Positions 1 through 6,809 of a stretch of 8,603 nucleotides of DNA are shown piece after piece. This DNA comes from Pseudomonadota bacterium. GTDB lineage: Bacteria > Pseudomonadota > Alphaproteobacteria > Rhizobiales > Xanthobacteraceae. The stretch spans positions 1 through 8,603 of the forward strand of contig JAEWBL010000578.1 in NCBI GenBank assembly GCA_023391175.1, in the 5' to 3' direction. Both the position numbers and the translations under genes were made by a program. Below the pieces are notes generated by a model. The model was not told where the DNA came from and did not search any database. It was given only the letters and a program-made list of their open reading frames with translations. Position 1 is the stretch's first letter, and each line of letters starts with the position of its first letter.

Positions 1-566
1 TCGTGGAGGACGACTGGGAGAGCCCGACGCTCGGCGCCTGGGGCCTCGGCTGGGAATGCTGGTGCGACGGCATGGAGGTGTCGCAGTTCACCTATTTCCA
101 GCAGGTCGCCGGCTTCGAGTGTTCGCCGGTCTCCGGCGAGCTGACCTACGGCCTGGAGCGCCTCGCCATGTATGTGCAGGGCGTGGAGAACGTCTACGAC
201 CTGAATTTCAACGGCCGCGAAGGCGCCGAGAAGACCACCTACGGCGACGTCTTCCTCCAGGCCGAGCAGGAATATTCCCGGCACAATTTCGAGGCCGCCG
301 ACACCGCCATGCGGTTCGAGCAGTTCCGCATGGCCGAGGCGGCCTGCCACAAGTATCTGGCGTTCGGCGACAAGGGCGAGACCCACGAGATGGCGCTGCC
401 GGCCTACGACCAGTGCATCAAGGCGTCCCACGTCTTCAACCTGCTCGACGCGCGCGGCGTGATCTCCGTGACCGAGCGGCAAAGCTACATCCTGCGCGTG
501 CGCGAACTGGCCAAGGCCTGCGGCGCGGCCTGGCTGAAGACGGCCGGCGGCGGCGCGGCGGCCTGA
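1..566 (+). CDS. glyQ: Glycyl-tRNA synthetase alpha subunit, C-terminal part (5' end outside window)
   Basis: This is the catalytic subunit of the alpha2beta2-type bacterial glycyl-tRNA synthetase, which activates glycine with ATP and charges tRNA-Gly in the cytoplasm together with GlyS. The reading frame is open from the first base; codons begin at position 3, and the GTG there is an internal valine, not a start. The visible 188 codons including the stop cover roughly the last 60% of a family of about 300 residues. Highly characteristic GlyQ strings are present: [39 protein letters not shown], and near the C terminus [15 protein letters not shown] and [13 protein letters not shown]. The C terminus ends at the usual place with a short Gly/Ala-rich tail. 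Its partner glyS lies 2.85 kb downstream rather than adjacent. No clear intrinsic terminator is seen in the 82 bases that follow. The family call is very secure. Confidence 0.97.
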   Translation, partial: VEDDWESPTLGAWGLGWECWCDGMEVSQFTYFQQVAGFECSPVSGELTYGLERLAMYVQGVENVYDLNFNGREGAEKTTYGDVFLQAEQEYSRHNFEAADTAMRFEQFRMAEAACHKYLAFGDKGETHEMALPAYDQCIKASHVFNLLDARGVISVTERQSYILRVRELAKACGAAWLKTAGGGAAA

Positions 567-648
567 GGGGCTGAACGGTAAGGGATTGCCCCGACCGCCG
601 CGCGGGTGCTAGCTCAAGCGGAGCCGCAACCGCCCGTCCGGACACGCC

Positions 649-1971
649 ATGACCGCCACCGATGCCGGGAGACGCGACCTGCCCGGCCTCACGCCGCCCG
701 AGGAGGGGGGACCAGCGGGGGCGTCGCCGCGCCTGCTTGCGGCGGGGGGCATCGGCAATCTGCTGGAATGGTACGACTTCGCCTCCTACGGCTTCCTCGC
801 GCCCATCTTCGCCCGCACCTTCTTTCCGGCCGAGGATGCGCTGGTGGGGCTCATCTCCGCCTTCGGCCTGTTCGGCGCGGCCTTCCTGATGCGCCCGCTG
901 GGGGCGGTCCTGTTCGGCCATGTGGGCGACCGGTTCGGCCCCCGCGTCGCCCTCATCGCGTCGGTGTCGGTGATGAGCTGCGCCACGGTGGGCATCGGCC
1001 TGTTGCCCACTTACGCCACGGCCGGCTTTCTCGCCCCTTTGCTGCTCCTCATCCTGAGGCTGCTGCAGGGCCTCTCCATCGGCGGGGAATACACCACCTC
1101 CTCCATCTATCTCGCCGAGCACGCCGTGCCCCGCCATCGCGGCCTCACGGCGGCCTTCTCCACGGCGGGCGGGCAGACGGGGACGCTGCTGGGCTCTGGC
1201 GTGTGCGCGGTGCTGAGCGCGGTTCTCTCGGCTGAGGCGATGCAGGCCTTCGGCTGGCGGCTGCCGTTCCTGCTGGGGGCGGTGCTCGGCATCACCGCGC
1301 TTTTGCTGCGCCGGCCCCGGCCCGGCGATCGTGGGGGCAGCAAGGCGAAGGGGCTGCCGCTGAAGCGGGCCTTCCACGAGGCTGGCGGCGCCATCCTCGC
1401 CGCCATGCTGGTGACGCTCTTCGTCGGCGCCGACACCTATCTCCTCTTCGTCTACCTGCCGACCTATATGGAGCAGGAGGCCGGCCTCGCGCCCGCGACC
1501 GCATTGGCCTTCACCACCCTCGCGCTCATTGTGTCGGTCACCTGCTGCCTGCTGTTCGGCGCCTTGTCGGATCGCATCGGCCGGCGGCGCATCGTGGCGG
1601 CGGGACTTTCCGGCTTCGTCCTGCTCTCCTGGCCGCTGTTCCTGCTGCTGCGCGGCGGCAGCGCGGGGGAGGTGCTGGCCGCTCAGATCGTCTTCTCGGT
1701 TCTGGCCGCGGCGGTCACGAGCCCGCTGCCGGCGCTGCTGGTGGAATTGTTCGAGACGCCGGTGCGCTGCAGCGCCATGGGTTTTGCCTGGAATCTCGGC
1801 ATCGGCGTCTCGGGCGGCTTCGCGCCCATGCTCGCCACCTATTTCGTGAAGGGCCTCGGCCTCACCATGGCGCCGGCGGTCCACCTGATGCTGCTGGCGG
1901 CCGTCGCGCTGGTGGGCGTCGCAGCGCTGACCGAACGGCGCGGCCGGGTGCTGGACGCGCCTTCCGAATAG
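649..1971 (+). CDS. MFS transporter, metabolite:H+ symporter (MHS/ProP-KgtP-like) branch, copy 1
   Basis: A 440-residue inner-membrane transporter with about 12 hydrophobic helices, of normal length for the family. After a hydrophilic N-terminal tail of about 28 residues, helix 1 carries the EWYDF motif (residues 40-44) typical of the metabolite:H+ symporter group that includes ProP, KgtP and ShiA. Motif A between helices 2 and 3 is GHVGDRFGPR (90-99), the RLLQGLSIGGEY stretch (137-148) lies around helices 4-5, and a second motif-A copy, [11 protein letters not shown], starts at residue 304. A basic central loop (RRPRPGDRGGSKAK) separates the two six-helix halves. It probably imports a small organic acid, amino acid or betaine with protons, but the substrate cannot be read from sequence. 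ATG 649 was chosen because it gives a normal N terminus; the Shine-Dalgarno signal is weak. It lies 82 bases after glyQ and 33 before a clear paralogue. Confidence 0.9.
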   Translation: MTATDAGRRDLPGLTPPEEGGPAGASPRLLAAGGIGNLLEWYDFASYGFLAPIFARTFFPAEDALVGLISAFGLFGAAFLMRPLGAVLFGHVGDRFGPRVALIASVSVMSCATVGIGLLPTYATAGFLAPLLLLILRLLQGLSIGGEYTTSSIYLAEHAVPRHRGLTAAFSTAGGQTGTLLGSGVCAVLSAVLSAEAMQAFGWRLPFLLGAVLGITALLLRRPRPGDRGGSKAKGLPLKRAFHEAGGAILAAMLVTLFVGADTYLLFVYLPTYMEQEAGLAPATALAFTTLALIVSVTCCLLFGALSDRIGRRRIVAAGLSGFVLLSWPLFLLLRGGSAGEVLAAQIVFSVLAAAVTSPLPALLVELFETPVRCSAMGFAWNLGIGVSGGFAPMLATYFVKGLGLTMAPAVHLMLLAAVALVGVAALTERRGRVLDAPSE

Positions 1972-2004
1972 ACCTAACGCTTGAGCTGAGCGGGGGCGGA
2001 ATCC

Positions 2005-3312
2005 ATGAGCAGCATAGCGCACACGCAGGCGGACGACTTCTCCGGGGGCTTGGCCCCGCAGGGCGCGCCCGTTCTCTCCCGGCGGCTGATGGCGGCCGGC
2101 ATGCTCGGCAATGTGCTGGAATGGTACGATTTCGCCGTCTACGGCTTCCTCGCCAGCATCTTCGCCCGCAACTTCTTCCCCGAGACGAGCCCCGCGGCGG
2201 CCATGCTGTCGGTGTTCGGCGTGTTCGCCGCCTCCTTCCTCATGCGGCCGCTCGGCTCGGTGCTGTTCGGCCATATCGGTGACCGGATGGGCCGGCGCGC
2301 GGCGCTCATGTCGTCCGCCGGGCTCATGAGCATCTCCACCTTCTGCGTCGGGCTTCTGCCCACCTATGAGACGGCCGGGGTGCTCTCCGCCGTGCTGCTT
2401 CTGGTGCTGCGCCTCGCGCAGGGGCTCTCGGTGGGCGGGGAATACATGACCTCCGCCGTGTTCCTGGCCGAGAACGCGCAGGTGCGCTGGCGCGGGGCGG
2501 TGACCTCGCTGGTCATCGTCGGCTGCAACGGCGGGATGTTGCTGGGTTCGGCGGTGGGGGCGCTGGTCTCCGGCCTCATGTCGGCGGACGACCTTGCCGC
2601 CTGGGGCTGGCGCATTCCCTTCCTGCTCGGCTGCCTGCTTGGCGGCTTCGCGCTGATCCTGCGCCGGACGGTGGCGCGGGACGTGAAGCCGGTGCATCGG
2701 CCCACGCTGCCGGTGGTGGAAGCCTTCCGCGAGAATGGCGGCAGCATCCTGCGGGCGACGCTGATCAACATCGTGCTGGGCATCGCCTATTACCTCTCCT
2801 TCGTCTATCTCGCCACATGGCTCCAGCAGCAGGAGCATTTCACGCCCCATGTGGCGCTGGAGCTGAACGCCGTGAGCATGGCGGTGGTGATGGCCGGCTG
2901 CCTCGGCTTCGCCGCGCTCTCCGACCGCATCGGCAGGAAGCCACTGATCGTCGGCGGATTCCTCTGCCTTGCCGTGTTCACGTGGCCGCTGTTCCTGTTG
3001 CTGCAGTCCGGCTCGACGGGGCTGGCGCTCTTGGGGCAACTGGGCTTCGCGGTGATCGTCTCCATCTATGGCGGGCCCATCGCGGTGGCGCTGGTGGAGA
3101 TGTTTCCCCGCCACACCCGCTGCACGGCGGTGGGGCTGAGCTGGAACCTCGGCCTCGGCCTCGGCGGCGGCACGGCCCCCATGGTGGCGGTGCTGCTGGT
3201 GAGTCTCACCGGCGATGCCATGGCCCCGGCCTTCTACATGATCGGCGGCGGCATCGTGGCCTTCGTCGCTGCGCTGGGGCTCAAGGAGATGCGCGGCCGT
3301 TCCCTCGACTGA
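2005..3312 (+). CDS. MFS transporter, metabolite:H+ symporter (MHS/ProP-KgtP-like) branch, copy 2
   Basis: A 435-residue, 12-helix inner-membrane transporter and a tandem paralogue of the gene before it. The shared features line up at nearly the same positions: EWYDF at 39-43, motif [11 protein letters not shown] at 89-98, [12 protein letters not shown] ending near 147, and ALSDRIGRK in the second half. Long helix-1 and helix-2 stretches are nearly identical between the copies at the DNA level too, e.g. around the EWYDF codons. The copies differ most in the N-terminal tail, the central loop (here [14 protein letters not shown]) and the loop near helix 7 (WLQQQEHF, versus MEQEAGL in copy 1), which may reflect different substrates. 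A purine-rich GGGGGCGGA lies 6-14 bases before ATG 2005 as a plausible ribosome site. The 33-base spacing suggests co-transcription with copy 1. Substrate unknown; symport of a carboxylate or compatible solute with protons is inferred from the family. Confidence 0.9.
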   Translation: MSSIAHTQADDFSGGLAPQGAPVLSRRLMAAGMLGNVLEWYDFAVYGFLASIFARNFFPETSPAAAMLSVFGVFAASFLMRPLGSVLFGHIGDRMGRRAALMSSAGLMSISTFCVGLLPTYETAGVLSAVLLLVLRLAQGLSVGGEYMTSAVFLAENAQVRWRGAVTSLVIVGCNGGMLLGSAVGALVSGLMSADDLAAWGWRIPFLLGCLLGGFALILRRTVARDVKPVHRPTLPVVEAFRENGGSILRATLINIVLGIAYYLSFVYLATWLQQQEHFTPHVALELNAVSMAVVMAGCLGFAALSDRIGRKPLIVGGFLCLAVFTWPLFLLLQSGSTGLALLGQLGFAVIVSIYGGPIAVALVEMFPRHTRCTAVGLSWNLGLGLGGGTAPMVAVLLVSLTGDAMAPAFYMIGGGIVAFVAALGLKEMRGRSLD

Positions 3313-3387
3313 GCCCGCCCCCTCGACGCGGCGGCCGAAACGAACTAGCACAGGCCCCGAAATTCACCCGCCGCGCGCAAGCGCCAG

Positions 3388-3405
3388 CCTCCCCGCATGG
3401 GGAGG
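3388..3405 (+). promoter_or_regulatory. Hairpin burying a Shine-Dalgarno-like sequence before glyS
   Basis: CCTCCCC (3388-3394), a GCAT loop, and GGGGAGG (3399-3405) form a perfect 7-bp stem. The right arm contains the best anti-16S match (GGAGG) upstream of the glyS ATG at 3420, and the left arm is an exact complement to it, so folding would hide the ribosome site. The gap from the GGAGG to the ATG is 14 bases, longer than usual, so the real ribosome contact may lie elsewhere (a weak GACGAG follows). The stem is visible in the sequence; a regulatory role is inference, and short perfect stems occur by chance in DNA of this GC content. Confidence 0.35.
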
Positions 3406-3419
3406 ACGAGCCCGAACCG

Positions 3420-5657
3420 ATGCCTGATCTTCTGCTCGAACTCTTCTCTGAGGAAATCCCCGCCCGCATGCAGGCCCAGGCGGCCGACGCGCTGAAGAAG
3501 CTCGTCACCGACGCCCTGGTGGAGCGCGGCCTGCTCTATGAGGGCGCAAAAGCCTTCGTGACGCCGCGCCGCCTCGCGCTCGCGGTGCACGGCCTGCCCG
3601 GCCGTCAGGCGGACCAGAAGGAAGAGAAGAAGGGGCCGCGCGTGGGCGCCCCCGAGCAGGCGGTGGCCGGCTTCCTCAAAAGCGCGGGCCTCGCCTCCCT
3701 CGATCAGGCGACCATCCAGTCCGACCCCAAGAAGGGTGATTTCTACGTGGCCGTGGTGGAAAAGCCCGGCCGCGCCACCACCGAGGTGGTGGCCGAGATC
3801 GTGCCGGACATCATCCGCAAGTTCCCCTGGCCGAAATCCATGCGCTGGGGAACCGGCACGCTGCGCTGGGTGCGCCCGCTGCATTCCATCGTCGCCACCT
3901 TCGGGGCGGAGGGCGACGAGCCGGAGGTGGTGCATTTCTCGGTGGACGGCATCGAGGCCTCCAACGTCACCCGCGGCCACCGCTTCCTGGCGCCCGAGCC
4001 CTTCACCGTGAAGCGGCTGGACGACTGGATGGCGAAGCTGGAGGCCGCCAAGGTGGTAGCCGACCGCGACCGCCGCAAGGAAATCATCCTCAACGACGCC
4101 AAGGACCTGGCCCTCGCCGCCGGCCTCGAGCTGGTGGAGGATGAGGGGCTGCTGGACGAGGTGTGCGGCCTCGTGGAATGGCCCGTGGTGCTGATGGGAT
4201 CGTTCGAGGAGCGCTTCCTCGACATCCCAGACGAGGTGATCCGCGCCACGATCCGCGCCAACCAGAAGTGCTTCGTGCTGAAGGACCCCAGGACCGGGCG
4301 CCTCGCCAACCGCTTCATCCTCATCTCGAACCTCGTCGCCTCGGACGGCGGCGCGGCCATCGTCGCCGGCAACGAGCGCGTCATCCGCGCCCGCCTGTCG
4401 GATGCGAAATTCTTCTGGGATACGGACCGGCTGAACGGCCTCGCCAGCCGCATGCCCAAGTTCCAGTCCATCACCTTCCACGAGAAGCTGGGCTCCCAGG
4501 CCGAGCGCATCGAGCGCATCGTCCGCCTCGCCAAGGAGCTCGCCCCCAAGGTCGGCGCGCCGGTGGCGCTGGCCGAGGAGGCCGCGCTGGTGGCGAAGGC
4601 GGACCTTCTCACGGAGGTGGTGGGCGAGTTCCCCGAGCTTCAGGGCCTGATGGGCCGCTATTACGCTGAAGGAGAGAACCTCCCCCCGGAAGTCGCGGCC
4701 GCCTGCGAGGAGCACTACAAGCCGCAGGGGCCGAATGACCGCGTGCCCACTGCGCCGGTCTCCGTGGCCGTGGCACTGGCGGATAAGATCGACACGCTGG
4801 TGGGCTTCTGGGCGATCGACGAGAAGCCGACCGGGAGCAAGGACCCCTACGCGCTGCGCCGGGCGGCGCTGGGGGTGATTAGGATTGTGCTGGAGAATGA
4901 AGTCCGGCTGAATTTGCTGAGGCTCATGCCAATTGCATGGGCAAAGGTTTTAACCCGCGTTCACTTCGATATGCTCGATCGGCTTTTCCAAGCTATCGGT
5001 GGATTGAAGAAGTACGGGCTTACTAAAGAGCAAATGCAAAGGCTCTACGCTGATCTAGCTCAAAACGCTTACGGCGGTGAAGCGGCGGAGCGGTACATTG
5101 CAGCGACTGGTCCGGTCGCTTGGGCTGGCTCGGTTGACCTCCTCGCCTTCTTCGCCGACCGCCTGAAAGTCTACCTGCGCGATCGTGGCGCCCGTCACGA
5201 TCTCGTCGATGCCGTCTTCGCCCTGGAAGGGCAGGACGACCTCCTTCTCGTGGTCCGCCGGGTGGAGGCGCTCGCGGCCTTCCTCGCCACCGAGGACGGG
5301 AAGAACCTCCTCGCCGGCTACCGCCGCGCGGTGAATATCCTGCGCATCGAGGAGAAGAAGGACGGCCGCGCCTTCGCCGGCCCCACCGTCGCGGCGCTGC
5401 TCAAGGAGCCGGCCGAGGAGCACCTCGCCGCCGCCATCGACGATGTGAAGGCCCGCGTCTCCAAGGCCGTCGCGGCCGAGGATTTCGAGGCCGCCATGAC
5501 CGCGCTGTCGGACCTGCGCCAGCCGGTGGATGCCTTCTTCGACGCTGTGACGGTGAACGACGCCGATCCCGCGCTGCGCGAGAACCGCTTGAAGCTGCTC
5601 GATGAAATCCGCGCCGCCACCCGCGGCATCGCCGATTTCGACCGCATCGAGGGGTAG
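3420..5657 (+). CDS. glyS: Glycyl-tRNA synthetase beta subunit
   Basis: A 745-residue protein, the tRNA-binding partner of GlyQ in the alpha2beta2 glycyl-tRNA synthetase. ATG 3420 gives the canonical N terminus [17 protein letters not shown]; the open frame extends upstream to 2817, but only as a shadow of the transporter gene. Family landmarks in order are [13 protein letters not shown] near residue 50, [20 protein letters not shown] near 140-158, RANQKCFVL near 280, [20 protein letters not shown] (348-367, HD-type region), [20 protein letters not shown] and [19 protein letters not shown] (about 475-493). The C-terminal DALR-type anticodon-binding region runs from [16 protein letters not shown] (from 573) to [20 protein letters not shown]. 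From memory, Escherichia coli GlyS is 689 residues; the extra length here lies mainly at residues 493-572, encoded by DNA of unusual composition. The frame remains open through it. The nearest upstream gene is transporter copy 2, 107 bases away. Confidence 0.96.
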   Translation: MPDLLLELFSEEIPARMQAQAADALKKLVTDALVERGLLYEGAKAFVTPRRLALAVHGLPGRQADQKEEKKGPRVGAPEQAVAGFLKSAGLASLDQATIQSDPKKGDFYVAVVEKPGRATTEVVAEIVPDIIRKFPWPKSMRWGTGTLRWVRPLHSIVATFGAEGDEPEVVHFSVDGIEASNVTRGHRFLAPEPFTVKRLDDWMAKLEAAKVVADRDRRKEIILNDAKDLALAAGLELVEDEGLLDEVCGLVEWPVVLMGSFEERFLDIPDEVIRATIRANQKCFVLKDPRTGRLANRFILISNLVASDGGAAIVAGNERVIRARLSDAKFFWDTDRLNGLASRMPKFQSITFHEKLGSQAERIERIVRLAKELAPKVGAPVALAEEAALVAKADLLTEVVGEFPELQGLMGRYYAEGENLPPEVAAACEEHYKPQGPNDRVPTAPVSVAVALADKIDTLVGFWAIDEKPTGSKDPYALRRAALGVIRIVLENEVRLNLLRLMPIAWAKVLTRVHFDMLDRLFQAIGGLKKYGLTKEQMQRLYADLAQNAYGGEAAERYIAATGPVAWAGSVDLLAFFADRLKVYLRDRGARHDLVDAVFALEGQDDLLLVVRRVEALAAFLATEDGKNLLAGYRRAVNILRIEEKKDGRAFAGPTVAALLKEPAEEHLAAAIDDVKARVSKAVAAEDFEAAMTALSDLRQPVDAFFDAVTVNDADPALRENRLKLLDEIRAATRGIADFDRIEG
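4878..5135 (+). other. Low-GC, atypical-codon island inside glyS
   Basis: Counting by hand, 4921-5100 is about 51% G+C (91 of 180), with 4981-5040 only about 43%, against about 70% at 4741-4800 and at 5281-5340. About 45% of the codons from ATT 4878 to GTT 5133 end in A or T, including TTA, CTA, AAA and several CAA and GCT that are scarce elsewhere in the window. The change back is abrupt at GAC CTC CTC GCC TTC (from 5136). The encoded residues (487-572) include a Gln/Lys/Tyr-containing stretch, [20 protein letters not shown], between two strongly conserved GlyS blocks. No flanking direct repeat, inverted repeat or embedded gene was found. It may be an in-frame insertion of foreign DNA, a recombined patch, or a fast-evolving variable linker. 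Confidence 0.7.
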
Positions 5658-5690
5658 GGCAGGGGGCGCTTTCCCCAATCGTAAGCGGGT

Positions 5691-5727
5691 CCCCTCTCCC
5701 CTTGCGGGAGAGGGTTAGGGTGAGGGG
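5691..5727 (+). repeat. REP-like palindromic repeat, first copy
   Basis: CCCTCTCCC (5692-5700) pairs perfectly with GGGAGAGGG (5706-5714) over a CTTGC loop, followed by TTAGGGTGAGGGG. This is the intergenic repeat common in GC-rich proteobacterial genomes that translates spuriously as 'PHPNPLPQGERG', and exactly that string appears on the minus strand here. It starts 33 bases after the glyS stop. The stem could slow or stop transcription after glyS, but no T-run follows, so it is not called a terminator. A weaker GGGG/CCCC stem lies at 5662-5676. Confidence 0.8.
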
Positions 5728-5779
5728 TAAATATCGCCGCCTGCCAGTCGGTCGTCTTCCCTCGCGAAGCCGCCGCTGA

Positions 5780-5816
5780 CCCCTCACCCCCGCCCTCACC
5801 CCCAAGGGGAGAGGGA
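5780..5816 (-). repeat. REP-like palindromic repeat, second copy, inverted
   Basis: Read on the minus strand this segment matches the copy at 5691-5727 at 31 of 37 positions. It keeps the GAGAGGGG/CCCCTC ends but has a degenerate inner stem, with GGGGGTGAGGG in place of GGGAGAGGG. The two copies face each other across 52 bases, an arrangement like a bacterial interspersed mosaic element, and could form one long hairpin in RNA spanning 5691-5816. Confidence 0.75.
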
Positions 5817-5851
5817 GTTCGGCCGGTTCTTGCGCAGACACCGCCCTCGTA

Positions 5852-5990
5852 TCCCGGCCGACTGCAACGCCGCGTAGCGGCGCGGAAGGAGAGCCGGGAC
5901 CCAGCGCAACGACTTCCGCGCAGCGGGCCAACCCCGAGAGAGCCGGATACTGAAGCGCCTTCGGCGGTCCCTTGCGCTGGGCCTCGGCTC
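5852..5990. repeat. Nested imperfect palindromes in the intergenic region
   Basis: Several inverted repeats overlap here. GAGCCGGGACCCAGCGCAA (5891-5909) pairs with 5972-5990 at 17 of 19 positions. TCCCGGC (5852-5858) pairs with GCCGGGA (5893-5899) and encloses a tight CGCCGC-GTA-GCGGCG hairpin (5868-5882). CGCGGAAG (5881-5888) pairs with CTTCCGCG (5913-5920). These pairings are mutually exclusive in part. The sequence has no credible coding content on either strand, although long GC-rich open frames cross it. It looks like a second family of intergenic palindromic repeat, probably multicopy in the genome, but that cannot be tested from one window. Confidence 0.6.
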
Positions 5991-6048
5991 TGCGCTCCGG
6001 CTGCGCCGTCGCTGGTCCGGGGCACGAGAGCGTTTCCACGCCCCTCAT

Positions 6049-6077
6049 TTGACAATCCCGCCCGCCCTGCCTTTAGT
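6049..6077 (+). promoter_or_regulatory. Sigma70-type promoter for the cobalamin operon
   Basis: A perfect -35 box TTGACA (6049-6054) is followed after exactly 17 bases by TTTAGT (6072-6077), a 4-of-6 match to the -10 consensus. The predicted transcription start, about 6083-6085, coincides with the first base of the riboswitch P1 stem, which supports the assignment independently. The site sits at the end of the repeat region and in slightly less GC-rich sequence than its surroundings. Confidence 0.75.
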
Positions 6078-6083
6078 GGCGGC

Positions 6084-6256
6084 GTCGAAGGTCCCGTGGT
6101 CCCACACGGGCGAAAAAGGGAATGCGGTGCGGGGAAACCCCCAATGCCGCGGCTGCCCCCGCAACTGTCGGCGGTGAGCCCCTGCCAGACGCCACTGGAG
6201 CAATCCGGGAAGGCGGCAGGGGCGGTGAACCGCGAGCCAGGAGACCTGCCTTCGAC
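6084..6256 (+). promoter_or_regulatory. Cobalamin (adenosylcobalamin) riboswitch aptamer
   Basis: A structured mRNA leader that binds adenosylcobalamin and normally lowers expression of the downstream B12 genes. The P1 closing stem is perfect: GTCGAAGG (6084-6091) with CCTTCGAC (6249-6256). Conserved core elements appear in order: AAGGGAA (6116-6122), GGTGC, the GGCTGCCCCCGCAACTGT block (6151-6168), GCCACTGG and GGGAAGGCGGCAGGG in the middle, and the B12 box AGCCAGGAGACCTGCC (6235-6250). It lies immediately after a good promoter and before DUF1636-cobW-cobN, which fits its ligand. No terminator with a T-run follows, so control is more likely at translation; a GCCCGC/GTGGGC stem (6301-6316) is one candidate part of the expression platform. 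Confidence 0.95.
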
Positions 6257-6338
6257 GAGGTCCGCGCCGGGCGGGGTGCTCCGGTATTGCGTCCCTTCGA
6301 GCCCGCGCGCGTGGGCACTCGCACCCGTGGACGTTTCG

Positions 6339-6809
6339 GTGGAGCGCGGCGCGATTCCAGACAGCACTGGCCCTGAGCCTGGCGCCGAAAGCCCGGACGC
6401 CGGCTGCGCGCCAGAAGCCGCGCGCGAACCCATCCCAGCCGTCACCCTCTTCATCTGCACCACCTGCCGCGCCCCCGGCAACGACGCCCCGACCGACGCC
6501 GAGCGTGACGGCGCGCGCCTCCTCGCCTCCGCCTGCGCCGCGTCCGTCCCCGAAGGCGTCGCGGTTGAAGGCGTTTCTTGCCTCGCCAATTGCAAGCGCG
6601 CGCTCTCCGCCGCCATGGTCCGCCGCGACGGCTGGACCTATGTGTTCGGCGACCTCGCCCCGGACAGCGCCGCCGATCTCCTCACTGGCGCCGCGCTTCT
6701 CGCCGGCTCGGAAGATGGCCTGATGCCCTGGCGCGGCCGGCCGGACGTGCTCAAGCGCGGCATGGTCGCGCGCATTCCCCCGCTCACCCTCCCCAAGGAG
6801 ACCCGATGA
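6339..6809 (+). CDS. DUF1636 family cysteine-motif protein of the cobalamin operon (start uncertain)
   Basis: A small soluble protein of the DUF1636 family, which is often found beside cobW/cobN genes; its function is not established. The conserved part begins at VTLFICTTCR. Four cysteines sit in two motifs, CTTC (residues 40 and 43 if started at GTG 6339) and CLANC (81 and 85), a spacing reminiscent of thioredoxin-like [2Fe-2S] ferredoxins. A GDLAPDSAADLL segment and a C-terminal PWRGRPDVLKRGMVARIPPL tail follow. The stop overlaps the cobW start as ATGA, so translation is probably coupled. The start is doubtful: there is no in-frame ATG between the aptamer and the domain. In-frame GTGs exist at 6276, 6327 and 6339, and the frame is open back to ATG 6096 inside the riboswitch. 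GTG 6339 has a weak GGA 7 bases upstream and gives 156 residues. A metal-binding or redox role in cobalt handling is inference. Confidence 0.85.
   Translation: MERGAIPDSTGPEPGAESPDAGCAPEAAREPIPAVTLFICTTCRAPGNDAPTDAERDGARLLASACAASVPEGVAVEGVSCLANCKRALSAAMVRRDGWTYVFGDLAPDSAADLLTGAALLAGSEDGLMPWRGRPDVLKRGMVARIPPLTLPKETR
6795..6800 (+). promoter_or_regulatory. Ribosome binding site of cobW
   Basis: AAGGAG lies 5 bases before ATG 6806, inside the end of the DUF1636 gene. It is the strongest Shine-Dalgarno match I saw at a normal distance from a start codon in the window, and it fixes the cobW start at the ATGA overlap. Confidence 0.8.

Noticed and set aside
586..615. Possible promoter TTGCCC-18-TAGCTC before the first transporter
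   Set aside because: Both boxes are poor matches with a non-optimal spacer, and such matches are expected by chance, so it is not listed as a feature.
436..3351. A 971-codon open frame on the minus strand
   Set aside because: It lies antisense to glyQ and both transporters, is rich in Arg/Gly/His/Gln low-complexity sequence, and resembles no family; this is typical of the shadow frame opposite GC-rich genes.
2817..3419. N-terminal extension of GlyS by about 200 residues
   Set aside because: It overlaps transporter copy 2 in another frame, is low-complexity, and the family N terminus [14 protein letters not shown] begins exactly at ATG 3420.
4878..5135. Intein, intron or mobile element inside glyS
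   Set aside because: It is too short for an intein or self-splicing intron; I found no splice-type motifs, terminal repeats or target duplications, and the frame is continuous.
5662..5727. Rho-independent terminator after glyS
   Set aside because: Good GC stems exist but none is followed by a run of T, so they are described as repeats only.
6122..6376. 84-codon open frame inside the riboswitch region
   Set aside because: It lies largely within the aptamer, lacks a ribosome site, and its composition is that of structured RNA, not protein.
5318..6616. Minus-strand open frame spanning the intergenic repeats
   Set aside because: It crosses the glyS end, the REP pair, the riboswitch and DUF1636. 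Its PHPNPLPQGERG string is the well-known false translation of the repeat.
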